From contig NZ_KB894802.1 of the NCBI RefSeq assembly GCF_000374645.1, positions 187,924 through 251,923 of the forward strand: DNA of 64,000 bases, read 5' to 3'. The stretch is from Arhodomonas aquaeolei DSM 8974. Lineage in GTDB: Bacteria > Pseudomonadota > Gammaproteobacteria > Nitrococcales > Nitrococcaceae. The position numbers and the translations under genes were made by a program. The notes beneath the pieces were generated by a model. It saw only the letters and a program-made list of their open reading frames with translations. It had not been told where the DNA came from and did not search any database. Shown here one piece after another: positions 1 through 8,814 of the stretch (its first letter is position 1; each line of letters starts with the position of its first letter).

Positions 1-555
1 GCCGGCCTGGATAAGCAGGGTATCGCCGCGGCGCACGAGTGTCGGGCGGGTCAGCTGACCGGCGTCGATGACCGTACCCGGTTGCAGCGACCGCTGTGTC
101 TGCAGCCCGATCAGGCCCTCCGGGTCGGTATAGTACTCGCCCCGGAGCCTGGTGGTGGTGCGCCGGGCCGTGCGCAGGTCTTCGGCATCGAGCCGGCTGC
201 CGCGGGGGACGGGCCGGGCCGCGACGACGACCTCGATGCTGCGCACCACCCGGGTCGGGACGTAGACCTTCCAGGGGGAGGGACCCGGGCAGCGAACCCG
301 GACCACGAGCCGCTCGCTGCCCTCCCGCCGGTTGGGAGCGTCGGCAGCCAGGGCCTCGCCGCAGGCCGGTAGCCGCAGGCGCTCGTCGAGCCGGTCGATT
401 TCCACGCGCTCCAGCTGTCCGGCATCGCCGTCGAGCTCGTTGACGAAGGCCTGTACGCTCGTGCGTATCTCCGCCAGCGACTGGGTCGGGCGGGCCTGGG
501 CCGCGGGCAGCACGCTGCCCAGCAGTATCAGTGCGACGATTGCTCGGTAGGCCAT
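1..555 (-). CDS. flgA: FlgA, P-ring assembly chaperone (3' end cut by window)
   Basis: Periplasmic chaperone that helps FlgI assemble into the P ring. Reading back from the ATG at 555 the frame is open through position 1, giving 185 codons without a stop; family members have about 220 residues, so roughly 40 C-terminal residues lie outside. Residues 1-21 form a Sec signal peptide (hydrophobic AIVALILLG core, AQA cleavage site). A conserved RLPACGEAL segment is followed by an SAF-like domain (PVPRGSRLDAEDL, GLQTQRSLQPGTVI) typical of FlgA. It is transcribed divergently from cheR, as flgA is near flgB in many polar flagellar clusters, and has its own sigma54-type promoter at 593-608. Identity is confident; only the missing end is unknown. 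Confidence 0.93.
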   Translation of the reverse strand, partial: MAYRAIVALILLGSVLPAAQARPTQSLAEIRTSVQAFVNELDGDAGQLERVEIDRLDERLRLPACGEALAADAPNRREGSERLVVRVRCPGPSPWKVYVPTRVVRSIEVVVAARPVPRGSRLDAEDLRTARRTTTRLRGEYYTDPEGLIGLQTQRSLQPGTVIDAGQLTRPTLVRRGDTLLIQAG

Positions 556-592
556 CGTGGGTCCATATCGTTCCTGTGTCCGCCCTCGTGCT

Positions 593-608
593 TGCAGAAT
601 CCGTTCCA
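593..608 (-). promoter_or_regulatory. sigma54 promoter for flgA
   Basis: On the minus strand the site reads TGGAACG-GATT-CTGCA, with GG and GC separated by exactly 10 bases as required for the -24/-12 elements (family consensus TGGCACG-N4-TTGCA). Predicted transcription would begin about 25 bases before the flgA ATG. Found by eye; two deviations from consensus. Confidence 0.6.
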
Positions 609-614
609 GGTGGG

Positions 615-641
615 TTCAGTCCCGTGGCGGTTGGCCGATAA
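615..641 (+). promoter_or_regulatory. possible sigma28 (FliA) promoter for cheR
   Basis: A full GCCGATAA -10 element at 634-641 is preceded, at the standard 15-base spacing, by TTCA (consensus TAAA) at 615-618. The -35 is weak, the -10 exact. It would give cheR a leader of roughly 100 bases and sits back to back with the flgA sigma54 site. Confidence 0.42.
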
Positions 642-754
642 CCATACTGTCCGGTACATCAGTGGAGCCCTGTTCCAGGACGCTAGCGCCATCCGTTACG
701 ATGGAGTCGCGAAATCCGGCCCTGCGGCCGGTGAAATGCCCGAGGAGGTCGCGC

Positions 755-1600
755 GTGGCCCTGGAGAGCCGCAAAGACAACAACACGATGGCCGCGGCGG
801 ACTACGAGGCGTTCCGGCGCTTTCTCGAGGAGCGCTCGGGCATCATGCTCGGCGAGAACAAGCAGTATCTCGTCACCAGCCGCCTGGCGCCGTTGCTGCG
901 TCGCCATTCCCTCGCCGACCTGGGGGCGTTGGTACAGCGGCTCCAGTCCGCGGGGGGGCAGCAGCTGCGTACCGAGGTCGTCGACGCGATGACGACCAAC
1001 GAGACGCAGTGGTTCCGCGATATCTACCCGTTCCGCATCCTCGCCGACCAGCTTTTTCCGGAGTTCGAGCGGCGTGGCAAGCGCCATATCCGGATCTGGT
1101 CGGCGGCGTGCTCGTCGGGCCAGGAGGCCTACTCGGTGAGCATGACGCTGTCGGAGTACCAGGCAAAGGGTCGGAATCTTGACGCTACAATCGTCGGTAC
1201 GGACATCTCCACGCAGATTGTCGGTCGGGCGAAGGCCGCGGAATACAGTGCCAGCGAGATCCGTCGCGGGCTGAGCGAGGAACGCCAGCGACGATATTTC
1301 GACGCCGTCGATCAGAACACGTGGCGGGTTCGCCCGGAGGTCACCCGGCGGGTGAGCTTCCGCCAGCACAACCTCCTCGAGGCCTACGGTACCCTCGGCC
1401 GGTTCGATCTCATCCTCTGCCGCAACACTCTCATCTACTTCTCCATGCCCACGCGCACGGATCTCATCCGCCGCATGGGGCAGGCCCTGGAGCCCGGCGG
1501 CTACCTCATGGTCGGGGCCTCCGAGTCCCTGCCCAGGGAGCTCACGGAATTCGAGATGGTGCGCTGCCATCCCGGCGTGGTGTACCGCCGCAAGGACTGA
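755..1600 (+). CDS. cheR: CheR, MCP glutamate methyltransferase
   Basis: Uses S-adenosylmethionine to methylate glutamates of chemoreceptors during adaptation, opposing CheB. The N-terminal helical domain (about residues 12-85, ending TTNETQWFRD) is followed by the Rossmann methyltransferase domain with the SAM motif WSAACSSGQEAYS near residue 115 and LILCRNTLIYFS near 225. The GTG at 755 is preferred as start because AGGAGG lies 7 bases before it; the ATG at 788 has no ribosome site, and longer starts run into the promoter region. 281 residues, normal for the family. A single cheR next to flgA/flgB is the Pseudomonas arrangement, but cheV is absent here. Confidence 0.93.
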   Translation: MALESRKDNNTMAAADYEAFRRFLEERSGIMLGENKQYLVTSRLAPLLRRHSLADLGALVQRLQSAGGQQLRTEVVDAMTTNETQWFRDIYPFRILADQLFPEFERRGKRHIRIWSAACSSGQEAYSVSMTLSEYQAKGRNLDATIVGTDISTQIVGRAKAAEYSASEIRRGLSEERQRRYFDAVDQNTWRVRPEVTRRVSFRQHNLLEAYGTLGRFDLILCRNTLIYFSMPTRTDLIRRMGQALEPGGYLMVGASESLPRELTEFEMVRCHPGVVYRRKD

Positions 1601-1625
1601 TCGTTTCCGGGTTGATCCGGCCTGT

Positions 1626-1976
1626 CGCACACGGCCTGCGGCTGTGCCCGGCCCATCTGTTTCGGCCTTGACCCCTTCGGCTGGTGGTGTGAGACCTGCG
1701 TCCCGGACGCGGGATTCGGCGAGCCGGGCGGGTAGGTCGTGCGCCGAAGGCGTGCGACGTCGCGGAGGACAGGCCGTCTTCTCGCACACGGCCTGCGGCC
1801 GTGCCCGGCCCATCTGTTTCGGCCTTGACCCCTTCGGCTGGTGGTGTGAGACCTGCGTCCCGGACGCGGGATTCGGCGAGCCGGGCGGGTAGGTCGTGCG
1901 CCGAAGGCGTGCGACGTCGCGGAGGACAGGCCGTCTTCTCGCACACGGCCTGACGGCCGTGCCCGACCTACACGTT
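1626..1976. repeat. REP/BIME array between cheR and flgB (157-bp period)
   Basis: The gap 1601-2071 has no gene. It holds two tandem copies of a 157-bp unit plus part of a third (for example GCCCATCTGT at 1651 and again at 1808; GTAG at 1732 and 1889). Each unit has a GTAG-led hairpin (GTCGTGCGCC-GAA-GGCGTGCGAC, paired with two wobble positions) and an inverted hairpin ending in a degenerate or intact CCTAC. These are REP elements of the kind mobilised by RAYT proteins; a RAYT gene is at 13577-14071. Confidence 0.85.
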
Positions 1977-2017
1977 TCGACCTGTAACCCTCCGGTGGTC
2001 GAGGCGCTCGCGCTAGC

Positions 2018-2033
2018 TGGCACGTCTGTTGCA
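2018..2033 (+). promoter_or_regulatory. sigma54 promoter for flgB operon
   Basis: TGGCACG-TCTG-TTGCA matches the sigma54 consensus at every defined base, with GG-N10-GC spacing. It lies 39 bases before the flgB ATG, just after the REP array, so the array is upstream of the transcript start. Confidence 0.85.
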
Positions 2034-2071
2034 TCTGCCTGACCCGGAATCATCGCAGGAGGTGACCGGGC

Positions 2072-2464
2072 ATGAGCATCACGATGGATCGGGTTTTCGG
2101 CGTCGCTGCCGACGCCCTGCAGGTGCAGTCCGAGCGCACGCAGCTGATAAGCGGCAACATCGCCAACGCCGATACCCCCGGCTACAAGGCGCGGGACATC
2201 GATTTCCGCAAGGCCCTGGACGGCGCCGGCGGCGGTGCGCTGGCGCTCGCGCGGACGTCGCCGGCGCATCTCGGTACCGGCGCCGCGGGCACGAGCGCCT
2301 CGGTGCAGTACCGCGTGCCTGCCAACCCCTCCCTCGACGGCAACACCGTGGAGGTCCACCGCGAGCAGGCGAAGTTCGCGGAGGCCACCACCCAGTACCA
2401 GGCCGCCCTCAGCATGCTCGGTGACGACATCAAGGGCATCATCGGCGCGATCAAGGGGGAGTAG
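2072..2464 (+). CDS. flgB: FlgB, proximal rod protein
   Basis: Structural subunit of the proximal rod of the flagellar basal body, exported by the flagellar type III system. 130 residues. The N-terminal rod signature NIANADTPGYKARDIDF (about residues 30-46) is shared by all axial proteins. An AGGAGG ribosome site lies about 10 bases before the ATG. It opens the flgBCDEF gene run directly behind a sigma54 promoter, and flgC follows after 3 bases. Confidence 0.97.
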   Translation: MSITMDRVFGVAADALQVQSERTQLISGNIANADTPGYKARDIDFRKALDGAGGGALALARTSPAHLGTGAAGTSASVQYRVPANPSLDGNTVEVHREQAKFAEATTQYQAALSMLGDDIKGIIGAIKGE

Positions 2465-2467
2465 CCC

Positions 2468-2890
2468 ATGTCCATGTTCAATGTCTTCGACGTCGCGGGC
2501 TCGGCGATGAGTGCCCAGTCCCTGCGGCTGAATCTCACGGCGAGCAACCTCGCCAACGCCGAGACCACGGCCTCGTCGCCGGAGCAGGCCTACCGGGCGC
2601 GCCAGCCGGTCTTCTCGGCGGCGTTGCAGGCGGCCCAGGCACGCGACGGCGACGCCGGTGCGGTGCCGGTGGAGGTGCGCGGCGTGGTCGAGAGCGAGGC
2701 ACCGGTGCAGGAGCTTTACCGGCCCAACAGCCCGCAGGCCGATAACGAGGGCTATGTCTATCGCTCGAACGTCAACCCGGTCGAGGAGATGGTCAACATG
2801 ATCTCGGCCTCGCGCTCGTACCAGAACAGCGTCGAGGTGATGTCCACCTCCCGCGATCTGATGCTCCAGACGCTGCGTCTCGGACGCTAA
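2468..2890 (+). CDS. flgC: FlgC, proximal rod protein
   Basis: Proximal rod subunit. 140 residues, the usual length. N-terminal axial motif SNLANAETTASSPEQAYRA near residue 29, a YVYRSNVNPVEEMVNMI segment near residue 97 and the C-terminal coiled-coil helix ending in MLQTLRLGR are diagnostic. Sits 3 bases after flgB and 10 before flgD in one operon. Confidence 0.97.
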   Translation: MSMFNVFDVAGSAMSAQSLRLNLTASNLANAETTASSPEQAYRARQPVFSAALQAAQARDGDAGAVPVEVRGVVESEAPVQELYRPNSPQADNEGYVYRSNVNPVEEMVNMISASRSYQNSVEVMSTSRDLMLQTLRLGR

Positions 2891-2900
2891 GGAGAACGCC

Positions 2901-3575
2901 ATGACCACGGTGACCGGCACGAGCAGTGCCTCGCAGCAGGCTGCCATGTCGTCCAGCCAGGCAGAGAACGACCGCACGGAGCTCGGCCAGCAGGACTTCC
3001 TCAAGCTGATGACCACCCAGCTGCAGAATCAGGACCCGATGAACCCGATGGAGAACGCGGAGTTCATGTCGCAGATGGCCCAGTTCACATCGGCGTCGGG
3101 CATCCAGTCCCTGCAGAGCTCGTTCTCCGACTTCCAGTCCTCCATGACCGCCAGCCAGTCGCTGCAGGCGGCCGGCCTGGTCGGCCGCAAGGTCACCGCC
3201 GAGAGCGACACGGGGCATCTGCCCCAGGACGGCGAGCTCAGCGGCACCGTGGAGCTGGACGCCGGAGTCGGCAATTTGACGGTATCCATCGTCGACGGTA
3301 CCGGCACCCGTGTCGCGGAGATGGCGCTCGGCGCCCAGGATGCGGGCTCGGTGGATTTCTCCTGGGACGGCGAGAACGCGAACGGCGAGCGCCTGCCCAG
3401 TGGCGATTACCAGGTGGTCGCCGAGACCACCACGACGGACGGGGTGACTACGCAACCGGTACGCATCGCCGGCGAGGTCACCAGCGTTGCCCTGGCGGGC
3501 AACGGCCGTACGCCGACACTCACCGTCGACGGCGTGGGCGATATCTCGCTGTCCGATGTACGCAAGGTTCAGTAA
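2901..3575 (+). CDS. flgD: FlgD, hook cap / hook assembly scaffold
   Basis: Caps the growing hook and is discarded when hook assembly ends. 224 residues. The N-terminal region carries QQDFLKLMTTQLQNQDPMNP near residue 30, the FlgD hallmark, followed by a FLGD Ig-like/Tudor region (DFSWDGENANGERLPSGDY near 152). The ribosome site AAGGAG lies just before the ATG. Placed between flgC and flgE as in other species. Confidence 0.96.
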   Translation: MTTVTGTSSASQQAAMSSSQAENDRTELGQQDFLKLMTTQLQNQDPMNPMENAEFMSQMAQFTSASGIQSLQSSFSDFQSSMTASQSLQAAGLVGRKVTAESDTGHLPQDGELSGTVELDAGVGNLTVSIVDGTGTRVAEMALGAQDAGSVDFSWDGENANGERLPSGDYQVVAETTTTDGVTTQPVRIAGEVTSVALAGNGRTPTLTVDGVGDISLSDVRKVQ

Positions 3576-3590
3576 GGGGAGGCACAAGGC

Positions 3591-4823
3591 ATGTCTTTCG
3601 GAACGGCTCTCACCGGTCTCAAGGCCGCGGCATCGGACCTCGATGTTTCCGGCAACAACGTGGCGAACAGCCAGACGACGGGCTTCAAGTCCTCGCGGAC
3701 CGAGTTCGCGGATATCTTCGCTTCCAGCAACCTGGGGGTCTCGCAGACCGCGGTGGGGCAGGGCGTGCGCCTGGCCAATACCCGTCAGCAGTTTTCCCAG
3801 GGGCAGTTCGACTTCACCGGTCGCAGCCTGGATCTGGCCGTCAACGGCGAGGGGTTCTTCCGCGTGAGCGACGGCGGGGAGACGCAGTACACCCGAAACG
3901 GTGCGTTCAGTCTCGACAAGGACGGCTACATCGTCGATGCGAACGGCCGCCAGCTCACCGGTTTCCAGGCGGACGGCGAGGGCAATATCACCGGGGCGCA
4001 GGGGCCGCTGCAGGTCAATATCGGCAACGTCGCACCCCAGGCGTCCAACGAGATGCGGTTGTCGGCCAATCTCGACGCCACCGCGGACGCCCTGACCAAC
4101 CCGTTCGATTCCGGTGATCCCGAGACCTATAACTTCTCCACGTCGACCACCCTGTACGACTCCCAGGGCGGTGATCACCTGACGACGCTGTATTTCCGCA
4201 AGACCGGCTCGAATCAGTGGAACGTCCAGGCGACCGTCGATGGGGCCTCCGGTGTCGGGAGTCCTGGCAACGAGATCGACATGGGTACCGTGTCGTTCGA
4301 CACCCAGGGTCAGCTGACGGCGCCGGCGAACGACACCCTGACGTCGGGCGCGGTCCCGCTAAGCGGCAACGTCGCGGACCTCGATCTCTCGCTGAACGTC
4401 GAGGACCTCACCCAGTTCGGCTCCCCCTTCGAGGTCAAGCAGCTGCGCCAGAACGGCTACGCCGCCGGCCAGTTCACCGGCCTGGGCGTCGAGGCGGACG
4501 GGCGCATCATCGCGCGCTTCACCAACGGCCAGACCGAGGCGCTGGGGCAGGTGGCACTGGCGCGTTTCCCGGCCCCCGAGCAGCTTCAGCAGGTGGGCGA
4601 CACGAGCTGGGTGGAGACCTTCCAGTCCGGCACGCCCGTGGTCGCCGCGCCGGGCTCCTCGGGGACGGGATCGCTGGAGCCAGGGGCGCTGGAGCAGTCC
4701 AACGTCGACATCACCGAGGAGCTGGTGAGCATGATCACCGCCCAGCGCAACTATCAGGCGAACTCCCAGATGATCTCGACCCAGAACCAGATCACCCAGG
4801 AGATCCTCAATATCCGCTCGTGA
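3591..4823 (+). CDS. flgE: FlgE, hook protein
   Basis: Polymerises into the universal joint (hook). 410 residues, typical. Starts MSFGTALTGLKAAASDLDV with the NNVANSQTTGFKSSRTEFAD axial motif; central D1/D2 domains; C-terminal ALEQSNVDITEELVSMI and the QRNYQANSQMIST helix. An AGGGGAGG ribosome site precedes it. A strong stem-loop follows before flgF. Confidence 0.97.
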   Translation: MSFGTALTGLKAAASDLDVSGNNVANSQTTGFKSSRTEFADIFASSNLGVSQTAVGQGVRLANTRQQFSQGQFDFTGRSLDLAVNGEGFFRVSDGGETQYTRNGAFSLDKDGYIVDANGRQLTGFQADGEGNITGAQGPLQVNIGNVAPQASNEMRLSANLDATADALTNPFDSGDPETYNFSTSTTLYDSQGGDHLTTLYFRKTGSNQWNVQATVDGASGVGSPGNEIDMGTVSFDTQGQLTAPANDTLTSGAVPLSGNVADLDLSLNVEDLTQFGSPFEVKQLRQNGYAAGQFTGLGVEADGRIIARFTNGQTEALGQVALARFPAPEQLQQVGDTSWVETFQSGTPVVAAPGSSGTGSLEPGALEQSNVDITEELVSMITAQRNYQANSQMISTQNQITQEILNIRS

Positions 4824-4835
4824 GCGGTGAGCGTC

Positions 4836-4869
4836 TGCGCCGCGGCACGCCGGCCGTGCCGGCGGCGCA
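4836..4869 (+). other. strong stem-loop between flgE and flgF
   Basis: A roughly 14-bp stem with one bulged G (arms 4836-4849 and 4855-4869, inner arms GGCACG/CGTGCC) fills the 79-base gap. No T-run follows, so it is not a standard intrinsic terminator; it may shield the flgE message 3' end or lower flgF expression, which would suit the high demand for hook protein. Function is inferred. Confidence 0.5.
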
Positions 4870-4902
4870 GGCACAGGCTCGCGCCCGAAGGAGGCAGAGA
4901 CC

Positions 4903-5646
4903 ATGGATCGCATGGCCTACATCGCGATGGCGGGGGCGAAATACGCCCTCGAACAGCAGCGGGTTACCAGCAACAACCTCGCCAACGCGAACACCACCGG
5001 CTTTCGCGCGGACCTGGAGGCACTGACCAGTCGCGACGTTCACGGCCCGGTGCGCCCGAGCCGTGTCTACGGCGTGGAGACGCGCACCGGCAGTGATTTC
5101 ACCGAGGGGGCGCTGAAGACCACCGGGCGTGACCTGGACGCCGCGATCAGCGGCAACGGCTGGTTCACCGTCCAGGCGGCCGATGGGACCGAGGCCTACA
5201 CCCGCCGTGGCGACTTCCGCGTCACCCAGGGCGGCCTGCTGGAGACCGGGGCCGGCGAGCTGGTCATGGGGGAGAACGGCCCCGTGGCCATCCCACCGGC
5301 GGAGAAGGTCGAGATCGGTCAGGACGGCACCATCAGCGTCGTGCCCAAGGGGCAGAGCGCCAATGCCATGGCGGTGGTTGACCGGCTCAAGCTGGTGGAT
5401 CCGCCGACCCGGCAGCTGCGCAAGGGCGAGGACGGGCTGTTCCGGCTCGCCGGCGGCGGCACTGCCGATGCCGACGCCGGTGTGAAAGTGGTTTCCGGCG
5501 CGCTTGAGTCCAGCAACGTCAATGCCACGGACGCGCTGGTGCAGATGATCGACCATGCCCGCCGCTTCGAGAGCTACATCAAGATGATCGAGACGGCGCG
5601 CCAGACGGACGAGGCCGGACAGCGACTGCTGCGCAGCGGCGGCTGA
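4903..5646 (+). CDS. flgF: FlgF, proximal rod protein
   Basis: Rod subunit between FlgB/C and FlgG. 247 residues. Axial motif NNLANANTTGFRADLEAL near residue 24, the FlgE/F/G middle domain (AISGNGWFTVQAADG) and the C-terminal SSNVNATDALVQMIDHARRFESYIKM helix region. The ATG has an excellent AAGGAGG ribosome site. Paralogous to the neighbouring flgG. Confidence 0.96.
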   Translation: MDRMAYIAMAGAKYALEQQRVTSNNLANANTTGFRADLEALTSRDVHGPVRPSRVYGVETRTGSDFTEGALKTTGRDLDAAISGNGWFTVQAADGTEAYTRRGDFRVTQGGLLETGAGELVMGENGPVAIPPAEKVEIGQDGTISVVPKGQSANAMAVVDRLKLVDPPTRQLRKGEDGLFRLAGGGTADADAGVKVVSGALESSNVNATDALVQMIDHARRFESYIKMIETARQTDEAGQRLLRSGG

Positions 5647-5648
5647 TG

Positions 5649-5664
5649 CGGCATGAGAGTTGCA
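5649..5664 (+). promoter_or_regulatory. sigma54 promoter for flgG
   Basis: CGGCATG-AGAG-TTGCA with exact GG-N10-GC spacing, three bases after the flgF stop and 56 before the flgG ATG. It would let flgG-flgL be transcribed separately from flgB-flgF. Confidence 0.65.
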
Positions 5665-5719
5665 ACGGTTTAGCCACGACGGGATCGATGCGCGCGGATA
5701 CGCGCGGGAGGAATGAACC

Positions 5720-6505
5720 ATGAATCCGGCACTCTGGGTGGCCAAGACGGGGATGGACGCGCAGCAGACGCGGATGTCCGTGGTCTCCAATAACCTGGCC
5801 AACGTGAACACCACCGGCTTCAAGCAGGACCGGGCGAAGTTCGAGGACCTCGTCTACCAGACCGTCCGCCAGGCCGGCGGCCAGACCACGCAGGACGCGC
5901 AGCTGCCCTCCGGGCTGATGGTCGGGACCGGCGTGCGCGTGGCCGCCACGGAGAAGATGCACACCCAGGGCAACATCCAGCAGACGGGGAACGCCCTGGA
6001 CATGGCCATCAACGGGGACGGCTTCTTCCAGGTGCTGCAGCCCGACGGCACGATCGCCTACACCCGGGACGGTTCGTTCCAGGTCGACAGCCAGGGCCAG
6101 CTCGTCACCAAGAACGGTCTCTCCGTGGTGCCCAACATCACCATCCCGGACGACGCCCAGAGCGTGACCATCGGCCAGGACGGTACCGTTTCCGTCAAGA
6201 CCGCCGGCCAGGCCCAGTCCACCCAGGTGGGTACCGTGGAGCTCGCGGGCTTCGTGAACCCCGCCGGGCTCAAGCCCGTCGGTCAGAACCTGTTCGTGGA
6301 GACCGGGGCCAGTGGCACGCCGCAGACCGGTACCCCGGGGCTCAACGGCCTGGGGAGTATCCAGCAGGGCTCGCTGGAGAGCTCCAACGTCAACATCGCC
6401 GAAGAGCTGGTGAATATGATCGAGACCCAGCGGGCGTTCGAGACCAACACCCGTGCGATCTCCACCACCGACGGCATGCTCCAGTTCATGACCAACAACC
6501 TGTAA
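5720..6505 (+). CDS. flgG: FlgG, distal rod protein
   Basis: Main subunit of the distal rod that passes through the P and L rings. 261 residues, the canonical length. Starts [19 protein letters not shown], with [20 protein letters not shown] near residue 30 and the C-terminal [29 protein letters not shown] ribosome site. Followed by a REP array that separates it from flgH by more than 500 bases, although the two genes are normally adjacent. Confidence 0.97.
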   Translation: MNPALWVAKTGMDAQQTRMSVVSNNLANVNTTGFKQDRAKFEDLVYQTVRQAGGQTTQDAQLPSGLMVGTGVRVAATEKMHTQGNIQQTGNALDMAINGDGFFQVLQPDGTIAYTRDGSFQVDSQGQLVTKNGLSVVPNITIPDDAQSVTIGQDGTVSVKTAGQAQSTQVGTVELAGFVNPAGLKPVGQNLFVETGASGTPQTGTPGLNGLGSIQQGSLESSNVNIAEELVNMIETQRAFETNTRAISTTDGMLQFMTNNL

Positions 6506-6610
6506 TCACCGCAGGTGGGCGGGGCATTCAACATGACCTTCGAGACAACAGACCGGCCAGAGGCGGATCGAGGGCGCGGGAGCGGGCAGCCGACCGCCTC
6601 GCCGGTTCCC

Positions 6611-6976
6611 GTAGGTCGTGCGCCGAAGGCGTGCGACTTCTCCGACGGCGCCCCGCGGGGTGCCGGGCGTGCCGTGTCGCCCACGGCCCGGGATGTCGGC
6701 TGCCGGGAGCAGCCGACCTACGGGCAAGGCGTAGCCCCGGTAGGTCGTGCGCCGAAGGCGTGCGACTTCTCCGATGGCGCCCCGCGTGGCGCCGGGCGTG
6801 CCGTGTCGCCCACGGCCCGGGATGTCGGCTGCCGGGAGCAGCCGACCTACGGAAAAGGCGTAGCCCAGGTAGGTCGTGCGCCGAAGGCGTGCGACTTCTC
6901 CGATGGCGCCCCGCGTGGCGCCGGGCGTGCCGTGTCGCACACGGCCCGGGATGTCGGCTGCCGGGAGCAGCCGACC
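6611..6976. repeat. REP/BIME array between flgG and flgH (3 x 129 bp)
   Basis: Three tandem copies start with GTAG at 6611, 6740 and 6869, a period of 129 bp. Each unit pairs a GTAG-GTCGTGCGCC-GAA-GGCGTGCGAC hairpin with an inverted hairpin of another type (reverse strand GTAGGTCGGCTGCTCCCGGC followed by AGCCGAC). Because 129 is 43 codons, one frame stays open through all three copies and into flgH. The gap 6506-7018 contains nothing else recognisable apart from a short unique leader after flgG. Confidence 0.85.
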
Positions 6977-7018
6977 TGCGTGACGTCATGGCCCGCCGCG
7001 GGTGGCGGCCGTGCCGGC

Positions 7019-7684
7019 ATGCTGCGCGGGCTGCTCGCCTGCCTGTTGGTGGCGCTGTTCCTCGTCGGCTGCGCGAGCACGCCACGCACACCGCCGGAGC
7101 CGTTGCCCCAGCCCAAGCTCTATGAGCCGGAGCAGCAGGACAATGGCGCGATTTACCAGCCAGGGCTGGATACGCGGCTGTTCGAGAACCGCGTCGCCCA
7201 TCGCGTCGGCGACATCGTGACGGTGCGGCTCGAGGAGGAGACCGACGCGAGCAAGAACGCCAACATGGCGCTCGGCCGCAGCTCCAGCTACAGCATGCCG
7301 TCGCCGACCCTCGCGGGGAAGACGCCCACGGTCGACGGCAATCCGCTGTCGTTTGATGTGCAGAGCGAGCAGGACTTCGACGGCGGCGGCTCCGCGTCCC
7401 AGAGCAACGCCCTGTCGGGCACGGTGACGGCCACCGTCGTCCGCGTGCAGCGCAACGGCAATCTCGTCATCCGGGGGCAGAAGCAGATCACGCTGAACCG
7501 GGGCGAGGAGTACGTCACCATCTCCGGGGTGGTCCGGCCGGACGACATTGATGCACAGAACACCGTCTCCTCCACCCGCGTCGCCAACGCCCGGGTCAGC
7601 TACACCGGTTCCGGTGCGCTGGCGTCGAGCAGTCGCATGGGCTGGCTGGGACGCTTCTTCCTGAGTGTGGTCTGGCCGTTCTGA
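7019..7684 (+). CDS. flgH: FlgH, L-ring lipoprotein
   Basis: Outer-membrane lipoprotein forming the L ring. From the ATG at 7019 the protein has 221 residues, the normal size, with a lipoprotein signal [18 protein letters not shown] (lipid-bearing Cys18). Conserved [19 protein letters not shown] and the closing [17 protein letters not shown] are characteristic. The frame stays open upstream to 6515, but those 168 codons are translated REP repeats and would put the signal peptide in the interior, so they are not part of the protein. The ribosome site before 7019 is weak (GGTGGCGG). Confidence 0.94.
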   Translation: MLRGLLACLLVALFLVGCASTPRTPPEPLPQPKLYEPEQQDNGAIYQPGLDTRLFENRVAHRVGDIVTVRLEEETDASKNANMALGRSSSYSMPSPTLAGKTPTVDGNPLSFDVQSEQDFDGGGSASQSNALSGTVTATVVRVQRNGNLVIRGQKQITLNRGEEYVTISGVVRPDDIDAQNTVSSTRVANARVSYTGSGALASSSRMGWLGRFFLSVVWPF

Positions 7685-7688
7685 GGGC

Positions 7689-8804
7689 ATGAACATGACA
7701 CGCACGCGACTCATTCTCCTCGTGCTCACCGCGCTGATGCTCGCCGTGCCGCCGGCCTGGTCGGAACGGATCAAGGACCTCGCCTCCGTGCAGGGGGTAC
7801 GTGAGAACCAGCTCGTCGGCTACGGCCTCGTGGTCGGCCTCAACGGCAGCGGCGACCGCACGAGCCAGACCCCGTTCACCGTGCAGAGCATCAAGTCGAT
7901 GCTCGCCAGCCAGGGCGTGACCCTGCCGGCGGACCAGAACCTGCAGGTCGAGAACGTCGCGGCGGTGATGGTCAGCGCCGAGCTCCCGCCCTTCGTCAAG
8001 CCGGGCCAGCGCATCGACGTCACGGTCTCCTCCATCGGCAATGCCGACAGCCTGCGTGGCGGCAGCCTGCTGATGACCCCGCTCAAGGGCGCGGACGGCC
8101 GCGTCTACGCCATGGCCCAGGGCAATCTCCTCGTCGGAGGCTTCAGCGCCGGCGGCAACGACGGCTCCAACGTCACCGTCAATATCCCGACCAGCGGCCG
8201 GGTCCCCAACGGCGCCACCGTCGAACGCACGGTGCCGGACAGCTTCGGCAAGGGTCGCACGGTGATGCTCAACCTCCACACCCCGGACTTCACCACCGCC
8301 AAACGTGTCGCTGCCAAGGTCAATGGCAAGCTCGGCGACGGCACCGCCAGCGCCATGGACGCCGCCACCGTGAGCGTGCGTGCCCCTGCGAACCGGGACT
8401 CCCGGGTGAGTTTCGTCTCCTTCCTTGAGAACCTGGAGATCGACCCCGGCGAGGCGCCGGCCAAGGTGATCATCAATTCGCGCACCGGTACCGTGGTGAT
8501 CGGCAACCAGGTCGAGGTGCGCGCCGCGGCGGTGAGTCATGGCAGTCTGACCGTCACCATCACCGAGAATCCCCAGGTCAGCCAGCCCGAGCCCCTCTCT
8601 CAGGGGCAGACCACGGTCACACCGAACAGCGGGGTACAGGTCGATCAGGAGAACAACCCCATGTTCCTGTTCGGCCCCGGCACCCAGCTCTCGGAGATCG
8701 TCAATGCCGTCAACCGCGTGGGTGCCTCTCCCAGCGACCTGGTCGCCATCCTCCAGGCACTGCGCAAGGCCGGCGCCCTGCGTGCCGAGCTGATAGTGAT
8801 CTGA
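7689..8804 (+). CDS. flgI: FlgI, P-ring protein
   Basis: Periplasmic protein that polymerises into the P ring around the rod, helped by FlgA. From ATG 7689 (or 7695) it has 371 residues with a Sec signal peptide [19 protein letters not shown] ending near residue 25 before [17 protein letters not shown], the conserved start of mature Flg[14 protein letters not shown] and [13 protein letters not shown] are family motifs. Four bases after flgH and 10 before flgJ. Confidence 0.96.
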   Translation: MNMTRTRLILLVLTALMLAVPPAWSERIKDLASVQGVRENQLVGYGLVVGLNGSGDRTSQTPFTVQSIKSMLASQGVTLPADQNLQVENVAAVMVSAELPPFVKPGQRIDVTVSSIGNADSLRGGSLLMTPLKGADGRVYAMAQGNLLVGGFSAGGNDGSNVTVNIPTSGRVPNGATVERTVPDSFGKGRTVMLNLHTPDFTTAKRVAAKVNGKLGDGTASAMDAATVSVRAPANRDSRVSFVSFLENLEIDPGEAPAKVIINSRTGTVVIGNQVEVRAAAVSHGSLTVTITENPQVSQPEPLSQGQTTVTPNSGVQVDQENNPMFLFGPGTQLSEIVNAVNRVGASPSDLVAILQALRKAGALRAELIVI

Positions 8805-8814
8805 GGCCGTCGCC

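Noticed and set aside
683-3016. 777-codon open frame on the minus strand
   Set aside because: It is antisense to cheR, flgB and flgC, has shadow-type composition (His/Arg/Gly-rich) and no recognisable domain. High GC makes such frames common here.
6515-7018. 168-residue N-terminal extension of FlgH
   Set aside because: It is translated REP repeats, has no conserved domain, and would bury the lipoprotein signal peptide inside the protein.
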